A stretch of 64,000 nt of DNA, taken from positions 152,203,701 through 152,267,700 of the forward strand of contig NC_084827.1 in assembly GCF_033115175.1 (NCBI RefSeq), in the 5' to 3' direction. Positions 24,762-35,145 of this stretch are shown here, piece after piece; within the stretch, counting starts at the first letter, position 1; each line of letters begins with the position of its first letter. The notes under the pieces are model-generated. The model ran no database searches, was not told the DNA's origin, and was given only the letters and a program-made list of their open reading frames with translations. The position numbers were made by a program, and so were the translations under genes. The stretch is from Lepus europaeus. Its lineage: Eukaryota; Chordata; Mammalia; Lagomorpha; Leporidae.

Positions 24762-25095
24762 GGCCGGCGCCGTGGCTCAACAGGCTAATCCTCCACCTAG
24801 TGGCGCCGGCACACCGGGTTCTAGTCCCGGTCGGGGCGCTGGATTCTGTCCCGGTTGCCCCTCTTCCAGGCCAGCTCTCTGCTGTGGCCCGGGAGTGCAG
24901 TGGAGGATGGCCCAAGTACTTGGGCCCTGCACCCCATGGGAGACCAGGAGAAGCACCTGGCTCCTGCCTTCGGATCAGCCGCCGCAGCCATTGGAGGGTG
25001 AACCAACGGCAAAGGAAGACCTTTCTCTCTGTCTCTCCCCCCCCCCCCCCACTGTCCAGTCTGCCTGTCACAAAAAAAAAAAAAAAAAAGAAGAA
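24762..25095 (+). repeat. CSINE2-type SINE, young, with 14-bp target duplication
   Basis: The head GGCCGGCGCCGTGGCTCAAC is intact. GAAACATTGACTTG at 24748-24761 recurs exactly at 25096-25109. Part of the CG-rich block after CTTCGGATCAGC is missing. The usual TCTC run near the tail has become 14 consecutive C (25037-25050). Confidence 0.98.
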
Positions 25096-25168
25096 GAAAC
25101 ATTGACTTGAACTAACACTTATCCTTACCTGACTTCGTGCATAGGAAATTACAGCAAGAAGTGTCTAT

Positions 25169-25495
25169 TAGGGTTGCATGTTTGCCATAGCAATTAAGAT
25201 GCTGATTGGGATGCCCATATCCCTTAAGGAAGTTCCCAGGTTTGCATCCTAGCTCCACTTCAATTCCAGTTTCCTGTTAATGCATATCTTGGAGGTAGCA
25301 GGTGATGGCTCAGTAACCTGGGTCCCTGCCACCCATGGGGGAGATATGGATTGAGTTGCAGGCTCCTGGCTTTATTTTGGCCCAACCCCAGCTGTTGCCA
25401 GCATTTCAAGAGTGAACAAGTGAATGGAAAAACTCTGTCTCTCTACCTTTCAAATAAATAAAAATAAATAAATAACATTTCCAAACAAATTAAAG
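25169..25495 (+). repeat. Older C-repeat SINE with target duplication
   Basis: GGTTGCATGTTTGCCATAGC is a diverged head and TCAAATAAATAAAAATAAAT the tail. GAAGTGTCTAT flanks it at 25158-25168 and 25496-25506. About 20 bp of extra sequence sits between the tail and the right copy. Confidence 0.88.
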
Positions 25496-25506
25496 GAAGT
25501 GTCTAT

Positions 25507-25910
25507 CATATTCCACTTACTATCCTTAGCAGGATTGTTTATAAACTTTCATCCTTCACCTTCCTTGAGAGCCTGTTATATAACAATACACAGCAGCAGA
25601 AATGTTTATGTCAAAGCTTCTGTCAGTCAGAACATGATAGTCCAAGGGTCTCAGAATCCAGGCTTTTCTGAATTTTTTCCATCTTCCTCTAGTTATTTAG
25701 TTATTTCTCCTTAGGCTCCTCCAACTGGTAACTGTCTCTGTTTCTCCTTTGTTCAATAACCTTGTCCCCTTTGAAGGACAGATATTCTCTAGAATGTGCC
25801 ATGATTTGTTTGTGATCTTGGCAAAAACATTACCTAAATGATGTGTGTCCTTCCAAGTGCCTTGTATTATGGGGTTCGTGGTGCTGCTATGTCTTGTTAC
25901 TGATGATTTT
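25507..25910. other. Unique sequence, no gene recognised
   Basis: AT-rich sequence with a 71-codon frame of no recognisable kind. I see no repeat. Confidence 0.45.
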
Positions 25911-25925
25911 AACCTTGACTATTTT

Positions 25926-26041
25926 TTTTAAATATCAAATCACAATTTAATTTTAGTGTTTTCTATTTTTTTAAGATTTATTTATTTGGAAATCAGAGTT
26001 ACAGAGAGAAAGAGAGATGAGAGAGAGAGAGAGAGAGAGAA

Positions 26042-26077
<36 letters not shown>

Positions 26078-26334
26078 TCCATTCACTGGTTTACTTCTGT
26101 CATGGCTGCAATGGCTGGAATTGGGCCGATCTGAAGCCAGGAGTCAGGAGCTTCCTTTGGGTCTGCCACGTGGGTGCAAGGGCCCAGGCACTTGGGGCAT
26201 CTCCCCCTGCTTTTACCTGGCACACTAGCAGGGAGCTGGATCAAAAGTGGAGCAGCTGGGACTCGAACAGGCACCCAGATGGGATGCTGATGTTGAAGGT
26301 GGTGGTTTAATCTGCTATGTCACAGTGCTGGCCC
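25926..26334 (-). repeat. Older C-repeat SINE with a 3' extension
   Basis: The SINE proper starts at about 25970 with AAGATTTATTTATTTGGAAA. The flanks AACCTTGACTATTTT (25911-25925) and AACCTTGACCATTTT (26335-26349) enclose about 45 further AT-rich bases on its 3' side. It contains GAGA runs at 26020-26072. Confidence 0.88.
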
Positions 26335-26419
26335 AACCTTGACCATTTTGTTTAGGTGGTGCCACTATGTAGTCATTATTCAAGGAAACTTGTGAAGTGG
26401 TAGTTAAAAATATATTTGG

Positions 26420-26734
26420 GGGCTGGTTAATCCTCTGCCTGTGGTGACGGCATCCCATATGGGTGCCGGGTTTTAGTCCCGGTTGCTCCTCTTCCAGTCC
26501 AGCTCTCTGCTGAGGCCCAGGAGGGCAGTGGAGGATGGCCCAGGTGCTTGGGCACTGCACCCGCATGGGAGACCAGGAGGAAGCACCTGGCTCTTGGCTT
26601 TGGATCAGCACAGCGCCGGCCATGGTGGCCGTTTAGGGAGTGAACCAATGGAAAAAAGACCTTTCTCTCTGTCTTTTCCTCTCACTTTCTATAATTCTAC
26701 CTGTCAAAATAATCAATCAATCAATCAATCAATC
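26420..26734 (+). repeat. C-repeat SINE, intermediate subtype
   Basis: The subtype combines GGTTAATCCTCTGCCTGTGG with CATCCCATATGGGTGCCGGG. The tail has become an AATC tetramer run (26711-26734). AATATATTTGG before and AATATATTTTGG after it are the target duplication. The head is slightly shortened. Confidence 0.92.
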
Positions 26735-26746
26735 AATATATTTTGG

Positions 26747-27721
26747 ATCCACTGCGGCAAATATTACTATGCCATTTGAGTAATGGAAATTCTCTATTTC
26801 CCTCTTTCATCTTCATTAGTCATTTGGGTTTGGAATTTCAGTTGGAATTCTACTGCAAGGAAGAGCTGTCCTGTTTTCTCCATGTATTAATTAATTGATT
26901 TATATCAATATTTTCTCATAGATGTTTTTATTCTAAGGGCTACCATCCAATACTATTCTCTCTTTTTTTGCTCACATTTTTGTAGTTTGATGAGGATGCT
27001 CCTAAATCAGAAAAGACCCGGTTTGGAAATGAGCTGTGTCATTTGTTCAGGTGCCTGGCCTTAAGAAACATGCCCAATGTTTCTGAGGTATCATCTGCAC
27101 ATTGTGTATGATAGCAGGTATGTGAAGAGTGCAGATAAACTCAGGCAGTGGGTAAGAAGGCAGCAGTACAGTGCTTGCAACAAAATCTTGATTCAACTAA
27201 CTTGGTTCCTGTCCGCTCAACAAATACCAATGTGTGAAAGGAGCCTTCTCTGCTGGAAGAGCTCTCAAAACAAATACTGTGCTTGTTCTGATGTAGGAGA
27301 CTATCTCATTGTCCCTGCTAGTGCCAAGAATGGCAGAAAGCAGGCTGTCATTGAAACATTTTAATCAGCAATGATTTCTTCCTCCTAGTGTTTATATTCA
27401 TTTCTTGAAAGAGGGATCTTCCTTTTAGTTTGAAGTAAAACTTTTTTAGGCAGGAGAGCCATGATAACTTTAAAAGTACATGGAAAAAAAAGTTTATTTT
27501 TCCAACTGGATTATTAAAATATTTTCTGAGTTGTTCTGTTATTATTGTTTCAAGGCAGATATTTGCAAGGGTAGCATTTCAGGATGATTGTTCTCCTTTA
27601 GTTTGTTGAGAAATAAGGGATCTGGGTAAGCCTAATCACAGCCAAGTTTCAAAATGTGACCTGAAAAAACTCAAGGTGGTGACATTAACTGTTTTTTTCT
27701 TCACTGGTGCTTCTTGAAGGC
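26747..27721. other. Unique AT-rich sequence
   Basis: A 95-codon frame at 27077-27364 encodes a chance-like protein without a recognised domain. No repeat family is seen. Confidence 0.5.
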
Positions 27722-28013
27722 AGAGTCATTCATTCATTCATTCATTCATTCATTTAGAAAGGAAGAGAGAGGGAGAGAACTCTCATTTAAGAGTTCATTC
27801 CCCAATGCCTGTTACAGCTGGGACCAAATCCAAGACCAGGAACTTTAGCTCAGTCCATGGATGGTGGAGATCCAAGAACCTGCTGCCTCCCAGGGTGCAC
27901 ATCAGCATGAAGCTAGAATCCAGAGCCAAGCCCGGGCTTGAATTCATACCTTCTAATATGGAACTCGGGCTCCCCAAGTGGTGTCTTAACTGTTAGACCA
28001 AATATTGGCCCCA
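27722..28013 (-). repeat. Older C-repeat SINE, diverged subtype
   Basis: The tail is an ATTC tetramer run (27727-27754), followed by TGCCTGTTACAGCTGGGACC and CCCAGGGTGCACATCAGCAT. The right end TATTGGCCCC is the complement of the head. Confidence 0.82.
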
Positions 28014-28504
28014 GTCCTGTTGGCTTTTGTGTCCTTTATGAGCACAGTTTACAGGACAGATCCTCCCAGTCTCCTGCTTGCAATAACTCTCAGACTGAGA
28101 AGCACTTCTGCCTCTATAGACATGCAGTATAATAAGAAAAATGAGAAAAAAAAAGGTCAAAATTGGTTTATAAAAATGTGGCATATTTTAAATGTTGAAT
28201 TATAAGTGTGCTTTTTATAAAACAATGATATCTGAATATCATTTTTATAAAATGATTTCTGAATCTATGGTGATCTAGAAATAAGATATAAAAGTTTTTT
28301 TGTTTATTTCAACTTTGATTTTATATACAGTTAGAAATAATATAAAGAGTGGGGAGAATGTGAATTACTGGCCCAAGCTCTGTTCTTTCATCCTTATCTG
28401 CACTTCAAGATAGCTCTAGTTTATTAGACACACAGGCTATTAAAGCACGTAAGATAGAAATTGGATGTTATAGAAATTGGGCATTAAAAATATTACCTAT
28501 TGTT
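28014..28504. other. AT-rich unique sequence
   Basis: It contains two close copies of a short AATGAT(A/T)TCTGAAT motif (28223-28237 and 28251-28265). No gene is recognised. Confidence 0.45.
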
Positions 28505-29175
28505 GCAGGTATGTGGTTTATAGTTAAATCGCTGCTTGGGACTCCTCCATCCTATATATATATTTTTTTAATTTTTTTTTTGACAGGCAGAGTAGATAGT
28601 GAGGGAGAGAGATAGAGAGAAAGGTCTTCCTTTTTGCCGTTGGTTCACCCTCCAATGGCTGCTGCAGCCAGCGCATCGTGCTGATCCGAAGCCAGGAGCC
28701 AGGTGCTTCTCCTGGTCTCCCTTGTGGGTGCAGGGCCCAAAGACTTGGGCCATCCTCCACTGCCTTCCCGGGCCATAGCAGAGAGCTGGCCTGGAAGAGG
28801 GGCAACTGGGATAGAATCCGGTGCCCCAACCGGGACTAGAACCTGGTGTGCCGGCGCTGCAAGGCGGAGGATTACCCTGTTAAGTCACGGCGCCGGCCTC
28901 CTCCATCCTATATTGAATTGTCTGATTTGCATCCCAACTACTCCACTTCTGATCCAGTTCTTGCTAATGTGTACACTGGGAGGCAGCAGATGATGACTCA
29001 AGTGCTTGGGTCCCTGCCTCCCACATTAATGGAATCCTGGGCTTCCGAGTTCTGTCTGGCCCAGTCCTAGCTGTTGCAGGCATTTGAGAAGTGAACCCGT
29101 AGAGAGAAGACCTCTCTTTATCTCTCACTCTGTGTATTTCTCTACATTTCAAGTAAAGTAAAAATAAAGAAAAGA
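28505..29175 (+). repeat. Older C-repeat SINE split by a younger one
   Basis: The head half (GCAGGTATGTGGTTTATAGT) lies at 28505-28557 and the body resumes at 28898 (GTCTGATTTGCATCCCAACT), with an AAGTAAAGTAAAAATAAAGA tail near 29160. Removing the younger SINE and one target copy rejoins the two halves. Confidence 0.88.
28558..28897 (-). repeat. CSINE2-type SINE nested in an older SINE
   Basis: GACAGGCAGAGTAGATAGTG follows the T-tail and the copy ends CACGGCGCCGGC. CTCCTCCATCCTATAT (16 bp) is present at 28542-28557 and 28898-28913. It is the youngest layer here. Confidence 0.97.
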
Positions 29176-29970
29176 AAAAAATTTAAAATATGTTACATGT
29201 TAAATATAAGTATTACTTTTCAAAATATGCAAAACTGGGCTAACTCTATCACCTCTAACTTTGTGACTTTTCTCTGTGCTAGCTGGTTTGGTGGTAGGAA
29301 GGAAGTCAGTGATAGAATTTGGGCTGTGCAAGCAGACAGGAGTTCAGTGGATTTGAGTTGGAATCCTAGAATCATAGGCTGTAAAACTAGAAGAATTTGA
29401 GATTATGTAGTAAAGTTTCCTTTGGCTTAGAGAGATAAGAAATGTCCCTGAGGCCCAGACAAACTGAAAGTAGAAGCCAGGAGTCTAAGTGACAACTCAA
29501 GTGACCTTGTTGTTATAAATGTTATGTAGAAAGTTTAGTGCAGAGCAGTTGCTCGAGCTGTTCAAATCACTCCTCTATTTTTTTTTTTAAATCTCTGTAG
29601 AAATAAATGACAGATAATGTTTCAACACGTCACTTTTGGAGGGACACAAACATAGAGGCCATGGGCATCCTTAAGTTCTTCTCTGTTCTGCACTTCAGCC
29701 TCTCCTGTGTTCTACACCTTTCCAGGCTTGACCCAGAAAGTCATGAGGTCAATAAAGACAATGGAAGCAAATACATGAATGGGCAATCAGGAGGACCTGG
29801 AATATCCCTGAAGCAAAATTCATTCTTTCCCCATGAGATAGTTGTCCTAGGACACTATGCATCGTTAAACCCTAAAATGAAGAGAGACAAGATGCCTGTG
29901 CTAATCCTGTGAAACTTACTTCATTCCACACCCTTAAATTCTCAAAAGCAAACTTGCCTCAAAATGTTAC
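29176..29970. other. Mostly unique sequence with a possible MIR-group relic
   Basis: The stretch 29355-29510 (AATCCTAGAATCATAGGCTG, then CCCTGAGGCCCAGACAAACT) resembles a MIR-group element. The 101-codon frame at 29607-29912 has no domain. Confidence 0.4.
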
Positions 29971-30248
29971 TGTCTTAGTCCATTTTCAGTTACTTTAATG
30001 CAATACCAGAGATTGGGTATTTTATAAAGAAAAGAGGTTTATTTAGCTTACAATTTTGGATGCTGAAAGTCCAAATAGTGTGAATAGTGTGGCAATGGCT
30101 CTGGCAAAGTCCTCTCCAGCTGTGTCACTTTGTACTCAATGCATCATGGCAAAAGTGAAAGGCAGAGGTTGGGATCACATGGTAAGACAGGAAGCCAGAG
30201 TGCCTGGGGAAGGGCCAGGCTTGATATTTTGTAACAACCCTCTCCCAT
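29971..30248 (-). mobile_element. MaLR (MST/THE1-like) LTR fragment
   Basis: TGTCTTAGTCCATTTTCAGT, CCAGAGATTGGGTATTTTAT and AAAGAAAAGAGGTTTATTTA are the reverse complement of a MaLR LTR 3' end. The element breaks off at the L1-A junction near 30249. No coding part is present. Confidence 0.75.
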
Positions 30249-30341
30249 ATTCTGTTCTATCTTTCTATCCTTCTGTTTTTGTGCCAGTACCAGGCTGTTT
30301 TGCTTATAATTGCCCTGTAGTATGTCTTAAAATTTGGTACT

Positions 30342-30682
30342 GGCCGGTGTCATGGCTCAATAGGCTAATCCTCCGCCTGTGGCGCCGGCACACCGGGTTC
30401 TAGTCCTGGTCGGGGCACCAGATTCTGTCCCAGTTGCCCCTCTTCCAGGCCAGCTCTCTGCTGTGGTCCCGGAGTGCAGTGGAGGATGGCCCAAGTCCTT
30501 GGGCCCTGCACCTGCATGGGAGACCAGGAGAAGCATCTCTGGCTTCTGGCTTCAGATCAGCGCAATGCGCCGGCTGCAGTGTGCCAGCCACGGCAGCCAT
30601 TGGGGGGTGAACCAACGGCAAAGGAAGACCTTTCTCTCTGTCTCTCTCTCTCTCACTGTCCACTTTGCCTGTAAAAAAAAAA
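30342..30682 (+). repeat. CSINE2-type SINE nested in L1-A
   Basis: The head GGCCGGTGTCATGGCTCAAT and a run of 12 A bound it. AATTTGGTACT (30331-30341) and AATCTGGTACT (30683-30693) are the target duplication. It splits the ORF2 post-RT region. Confidence 0.97.
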
Positions 30683-30693
30683 AATCTGGTACT

Positions 30694-31640
30694 GTGATGC
30701 CTCCAGCTTTGTTTTTGTTGTATCAGATTGCTTTAGCTATTCGAGGTCTCCTGTGTTTCCATATGAATTTCAGCATGATTTTTTCTAGATCTGGTAAGAA
30801 TGTTTTTGGTATTTTGATTGGTATTGCATTGAATCTGTAAATTGCTTTCAGAAGAATGGACATTTTGATGATATTGATTCTTCCAATCCATGAACATGGA
30901 AGATTTCCCCATTTTTTTGTCTCTTCTATTTCTTTCTTTAATGTTTTGTTAATTTTCATCAAAGAGATATTTGACATCCTTGGTTAAGTTTATTCCAAGG
31001 TATTTGATTTTTTTTGTAGTTATTGTAAATAGGATTGATATTAGAAGTTCATTCTCAGGCTTGGCATTGTCTGTGTATGCAAAGGCTGTTGATTTTTGTG
31101 TATTGATTTTATATCCTGCTGCTTTACCAAGCTCTTCTATGAGTTCAAATAGTCTCTTGGTGGAGTGTTTTGGATTCCCTATATATAGAATCAAGTCATC
31201 TGCAAATAGGGATATTTTGACTTCCTCATTCCCAATTTGAATACTTTTGATTGCTTTTTCTTGTTAAATGGCTCTGGCTAAAACTTCCAGTACTATATTG
31301 AATAGCAGTGGTGAGAGTGGGCATCCTTGTTTGGTTCTGGATTTCAGTGGGAATGCTTCCAACTTTTCCCTATTCAATAGGAGGCTGGCCATGGGTTTGT
31401 CATAAATTGCCTTGATTGTGTTGAGGAATGTTCCCTCTATACCCAATTTGCTTAGAGTTTTCATCATGAAAGGGTGCTGCATTTTATCAAATGCTTCCTC
31501 TGCATCTATTGAGATAATCATATGGTTTTTCTTCTGCAGTTTGTTAATGTGGTGTATCACATTGATTGATTTGCAAATGTTGAACCATCCCTGCATCCCA
31601 GGGATAAAAAAACACTTGGTCTAGATGGATGATCTTTCTG
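30694..31640 (-). pseudogene. LINE-1 ORF2 reverse-transcriptase domain, broken
   Basis: The frame at 31264-31596 contains [14 protein letters not shown] and [13 protein letters not shown], two reverse-transcriptase blocks. It ends in a stop shortly before the catalytic FADD motif, which is encoded by the complement of 31195-31206. Frames at 30949-31194 and 30723-30977 continue into the post-RT region. Multiple stops and frame changes mean it is inactive. Confidence 0.9.
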
Positions 31641-31985
31641 ATGTGTTGTTGGATTCTATTGGCTAGAATTTTGTTGAGGATTTTTGCATCTATGTTCATC
31701 AGGGAAATTGGTCTGTAGTTCTCTTTCTCTGTTGTGTCTTTTTCAGGTTTAGGAATTAAGGTGATTCTGACTTCATAGAAAGAATTTGGGAAGATTTCCT
31801 CTCTTTCAGTTGTTTTGAATAGCTTGAGAAGGATTGAAGTTAGTTCTTTAAATGTCTAGTAGAATTCAGCAATGAAGCCATCTGGTCCCGGGCTTTGCTT
31901 TGTTGAGAGAGTCTTTATTATTAATTCAATTTCTGTCTTGGTTATGTGTCTGTTTAGGTTTTCTATGTCTTCATGGCTCAATTTA

Positions 31986-32157
31986 TTTTATTTTTTTTTT
32001 ATTTGACAGGCAGAGTTAGACAGTGAGAGAGAAAGACAGAGAGAAAGGTCTTCCCTCCATTGATTAACCCCCTGACTTGCTGCTAAGGTTGGTGCTCTGT
32101 GCCAATCCAAAGCCAGGAGCCAGGCACTCCTCCTGGTCTCCCATGCGGGTGCAGGGC
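31986..32157 (-). repeat. 5'-truncated CSINE2-type SINE nested in L1-A
   Basis: Only the 3' half is present: GACAGGCAGAGTTAGACAGT through to CATGCGGGTGCAGGGC, without the tRNA-like head. ATGGCTCAATTTA flanks it exactly at 31973-31985 and 32158-32170. Truncation with a perfect duplication shows incomplete reverse transcription at insertion, not later deletion. Confidence 0.96.
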
Positions 32158-32895
32158 ATGGCTCAATTTAGATAGGTTGCATGTGTTCAGGAATCTATCC
32201 ATTTCTTCTAGGTTTCCCTGTTTCTTTGGCATACAGCTCTTTGTAGTGATTTCTGATGATTCTTTTTATTTCTGTGGTGTCTGTTGTTAAATTTATTTTT
32301 TTTCCTCTAATTTTATTGATTTGGGTTTTCTCTCTTTTTTTTGTTAGGCCAATGGTGTGTCAGTTTTGTTTTGCTTTTTTTATTTTTTCAAAAAACCAGC
32401 TCTTCATTTTACTGATTTTTTTTAACTTTTTGTTTCAATTTTGTTGATTTCTTCTCTAATTTTAATTCTTTCTTTTCTCCTACTAGTTTTGAGTTTGGTT
32501 TGCTCTAGCTTTTCTAGATCCTTGAGATGCATTGATATCTCATTTATTTGATGCCTTTCCAATTTCTTGATGAAGGCACCAATTGCTATAACGTTTCTTC
32601 TTAACACTGTTTTTGCTGTATCCCATAAGTTTTGATATGTGTATTGTCATATTCATTTGTTTCCAGAAATTTTTTTTAATTTCTTTTTTGATTTCTTCTA
32701 TGACCCACTGTTCTTCTAGGCACATGTTGTTTAGTCTCCATGTGTTTGCATATGTTCTTGAGATTCCTGAGTTTTTGATTTCCAGATTCATTTCATTGTT
32801 ATCTGAGAAGATTCATGGTGTGATTACATTTTTTTTTTTTCAATTTTCTGAGACTTACTTTATGGCCTATTATGTGGTCAATGCTAGAGAAAGTT

Positions 32896-33330
32896 TCATG
32901 CACTGATGAGAAGAATGTATTCTGCAACTGTAGGATGATAAGTTCTGTAGATATCTGTTAGGTTTATTTGGTCTATGGTGTTGATTAACCCTGTTGTTTC
33001 CTTGATGATTTTCTGTCTGGTTGATCTGTCCATTGCTGAAAGTAGGGTATTGAAGTCCCCCAATACTATTGTATTGGAGTCTATGTCTCCCTTTAGATCT
33101 GTTAACATTTCTTTTAAATAGCCAGGTGCCCCATAATTAGGTGCATGTATGTTTATAATAGTTACATCTTCCTGTTGGGTTGATCCCTTAATCATTACAT
33201 AGTGCCCTTCCTTGTCTATTTTAACAGTTTTTGTGTTACAGTCTATTTTATCTGATATTAGGATGGCTATTCCAGCTCTTTTTTTGGTTTATGTTGGCAT
33301 GGAATATCTTTTTCCATCCTTTCACTTTCA
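32896..33330 (-). pseudogene. LINE-1 ORF2 endonuclease domain, broken
   Basis: A 99-codon frame (32896-33195) carries the apurinic-endonuclease signature GDFN at residues 46-49, followed by SAMDRSTRQK, as in LINE-1 ORF2. Further upstream (to about 33330) the text RAGIAILISDKID is readable in another frame. The N-terminal metal-binding part is missing at the junction with the 5'UTR. It cannot give a working enzyme. Confidence 0.88.
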
Positions 33331-33840
33331 GTTCTCCCCACCACAGTCAGGAGTTTCCACTCAGCTTATTGCTGTGAATACACACAAGCTGGTGCAGCTG
33401 TTACGTATGTCCAAAATGGCAGCCACTCTATTGGCTTGTTAAAGGACACCATGGTGACTGGGAAAAGAAAAACATGTCTCTCTTTTTTTTTTTTCCCTCC
33501 TCTAGTTTGATAGACACAGTATTCCCCACAGGACTCCAAGCTGGGTTCCTTCTATGCTCTTCCTGCAGTTTTATCACCAGTGGCTTGGGCTGCTACAGTC
33601 TGGTCACCTCACTCTCCAACACTGGTACAGAGGCTCTCGGCTGCTGGGGTCCAGAGTTGTGGGCATCCATGCCCTCCACCTAGGTCCACTGTGTCTCTTT
33701 AATTTGTCCAGAGTTTCCTCTGCTGTTTTCTCCCTATCCCTTCCCTGAGACTGCCCTCTCTCCACTTTTTTTAAAACTATCTTCTCCTAGAGTAGAGCAG
33801 TAAGCTCCCTCCCTTCTCTACCATTTTAATCTTCCTCTAG
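33331..33840 (-). promoter_or_regulatory. LINE-1 5'UTR (internal promoter region) of copy A
   Basis: The phrases CTCTCGGCTGCTGGGGTCC, TGGCTTGGGCTGCTACAGTC and AGTAAGCTCCCTCCCTTCTC match the L1-B 5'UTR at 40740-41255 with scattered differences. In intact LINE-1 this region holds the sense promoter. Activity here is not shown. Confidence 0.7.
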
Positions 33841-34254
33841 GTTATTTTCATAGCTCTTTCTGTCTTCCAAAGATGCTTTGGTTTATCAGATATGAACACT
33901 CATTTCATCTGCTGTTGTATGAGGATCTGTGAAAAAGGAATACCTACAAGGCTAGATGGAGAAAGTGAGCTTGACTCTTGGAAACACTGGGTAATAAATA
34001 GCTTCGAGAATCTCTACAGTGAAATTCACAAATGTCACCTTCACCCAGTAAGTGTGAGGTATCAGTGAGGCCACTTGGCTAGAAATCCAAGCTATTCCTT
34101 CCATATCCGCTTTCTCAGTCATCAAATGACTATTCTCTCTCTGTGTCTCTTTCACAGTTCTAAACCTGGGCAAAGAGAAAAAGCAGATTTTATTATTTAG
34201 TCCCCTAAAATCCTAACTCTATTAGTGGGTGCAGAGAAAGGATTATGAAATCAA
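33841..34254. other. Short unique stretch between L1-A and the COX4I1 copy
   Basis: No repeat or gene is recognised. A 73-codon minus-strand frame is uninformative. Confidence 0.4.
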
Positions 34255-34942
34255 TTCTGGTGACGGGCAGCTGGGGTGTAGAGGATGGGCAGCAGGCAGG
34301 GTTGGTGGCAGCAGAATGTTGGCTACCAGAGTACTTAGTCTAATGGGCAAGCAAGCAATTTCCACCTCAGTGTGTGTGTGGGCTCATGGAAGTGTTGTGA
34401 AGAGTGAGGACTATGCCCTCCTAAGCTATGTGGATTGGCGTGACTACCCCTTGCCCAATGTGGCCCATGTGAAGCAGGTGTCTGCCAGCCACAGGGCCTA
34501 GAAAGAGAAGGAAAAGGCCTCCTGGAGCCGTGTCACCAGAGATGAGAAAGTCAATTTGTATGGCATTCGGTTCAATGGGAGCTTAGCTGAGAGGAACAGG
34601 GGTGCAAATGAATGGGAGACAGTTGTAGGCACAGCGCTGTTCTCCATCGTCTTCACTGCCCTCATTCTGATAAGGGAGAAGCACTGTGTACAGCCCCAAC
34701 CTACACACCTTTGACAAAGAGTGGGTGGGCATGCAGACCAAGAGGTTACTGGACATGAAGGTCAGCCCAATCCAGGGCTTCTCTGCCAAGTATCATGAGG
34801 CCACGTGACTAAGCTGAACTACAAGAACAAGTGGAAGAAGTAAGAGCTCATTGCTGTGGATCCAAGCCTTCCTGTGTTCTGTTGCCTCTTGCAATGCTGC
34901 ATATTTTCTGGAAACTCATATGTTAAACTGTGAAAAAAAAAA
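34255..34942 (+). pseudogene. COX4I1: COX4I1 processed pseudogene
   Basis: The copy encodes a broken cytochrome c oxidase subunit 4 isoform 1 precursor, normally a mitochondrial inner-membrane subunit of complex IV of 169 residues. From the ATG at 34316 it reads [16 protein letters not shown], and later [20 protein letters not shown], with the presequence and start of the mature chain continuous and no introns. Codon 62 is TAG (34499-34501). Two bases are missing near 34684, shifting the frame before TFDKEWVG. About 20 extra bases precede the KNKWKK-stop end at 34825-34843. The part from 34255 to 34315 looks like 5'UTR. The 3'UTR is short and ends in ten A at 34933-34942. A target duplication is not convincing (AAATCAATT against AAATCAATC). 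It is LINE-1-made and dead. Confidence 0.92.
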
Positions 34943-34964
34943 TCAATCATTTTAGATGTGTGCC

Positions 34965-35145
34965 CTAAACTGCTCCACCCTTTGTACCTCCTTTTCCCAG
35001 TTCTGAAAGGAAGATTTTAATAGTGTCCACCTCATGAAGCTCTTAGAAGAACTAAATTGGCTCATTCATGTATACAACTCAGAATAGTACATGACACGTC
35101 AAAAGTAGTCATTAGATGCTGACTGTTATTTATAATATTTTCACC
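34965..35145 (+). repeat. MIR SINE 3' part
   Basis: CCACCTCATGAAGCTCTTAG, then AATAGTACATGACACGTCAA, then GTCATTAGATGCTGACTGTT follows the MIR 3' half. It starts just after the COX4I1 poly(A), so the pseudogene may have landed beside or within it. Confidence 0.6.

Larger units (their letters stand above)
30249..33840 (-). mobile_element. LINE-1 copy A: 5'UTR fused to ORF2, 3' end missing
   Basis: Read on the minus strand, it has a 5'UTR (33840 to about 33331), joined directly to ORF2 inside the endonuclease domain, then the rest of ORF2 to the reverse-transcriptase and post-RT region (to 30249). ORF1, about the first 60 codons of ORF2, the ORF2 C-terminus and the 3'UTR are absent. The 5'UTR parallels that of L1-B (compare 33590-33680 with 40990-41070). 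Two C-repeats interrupt it. No poly(A) or clean target duplication is seen, so the left end is a rearrangement. Confidence 0.9.
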
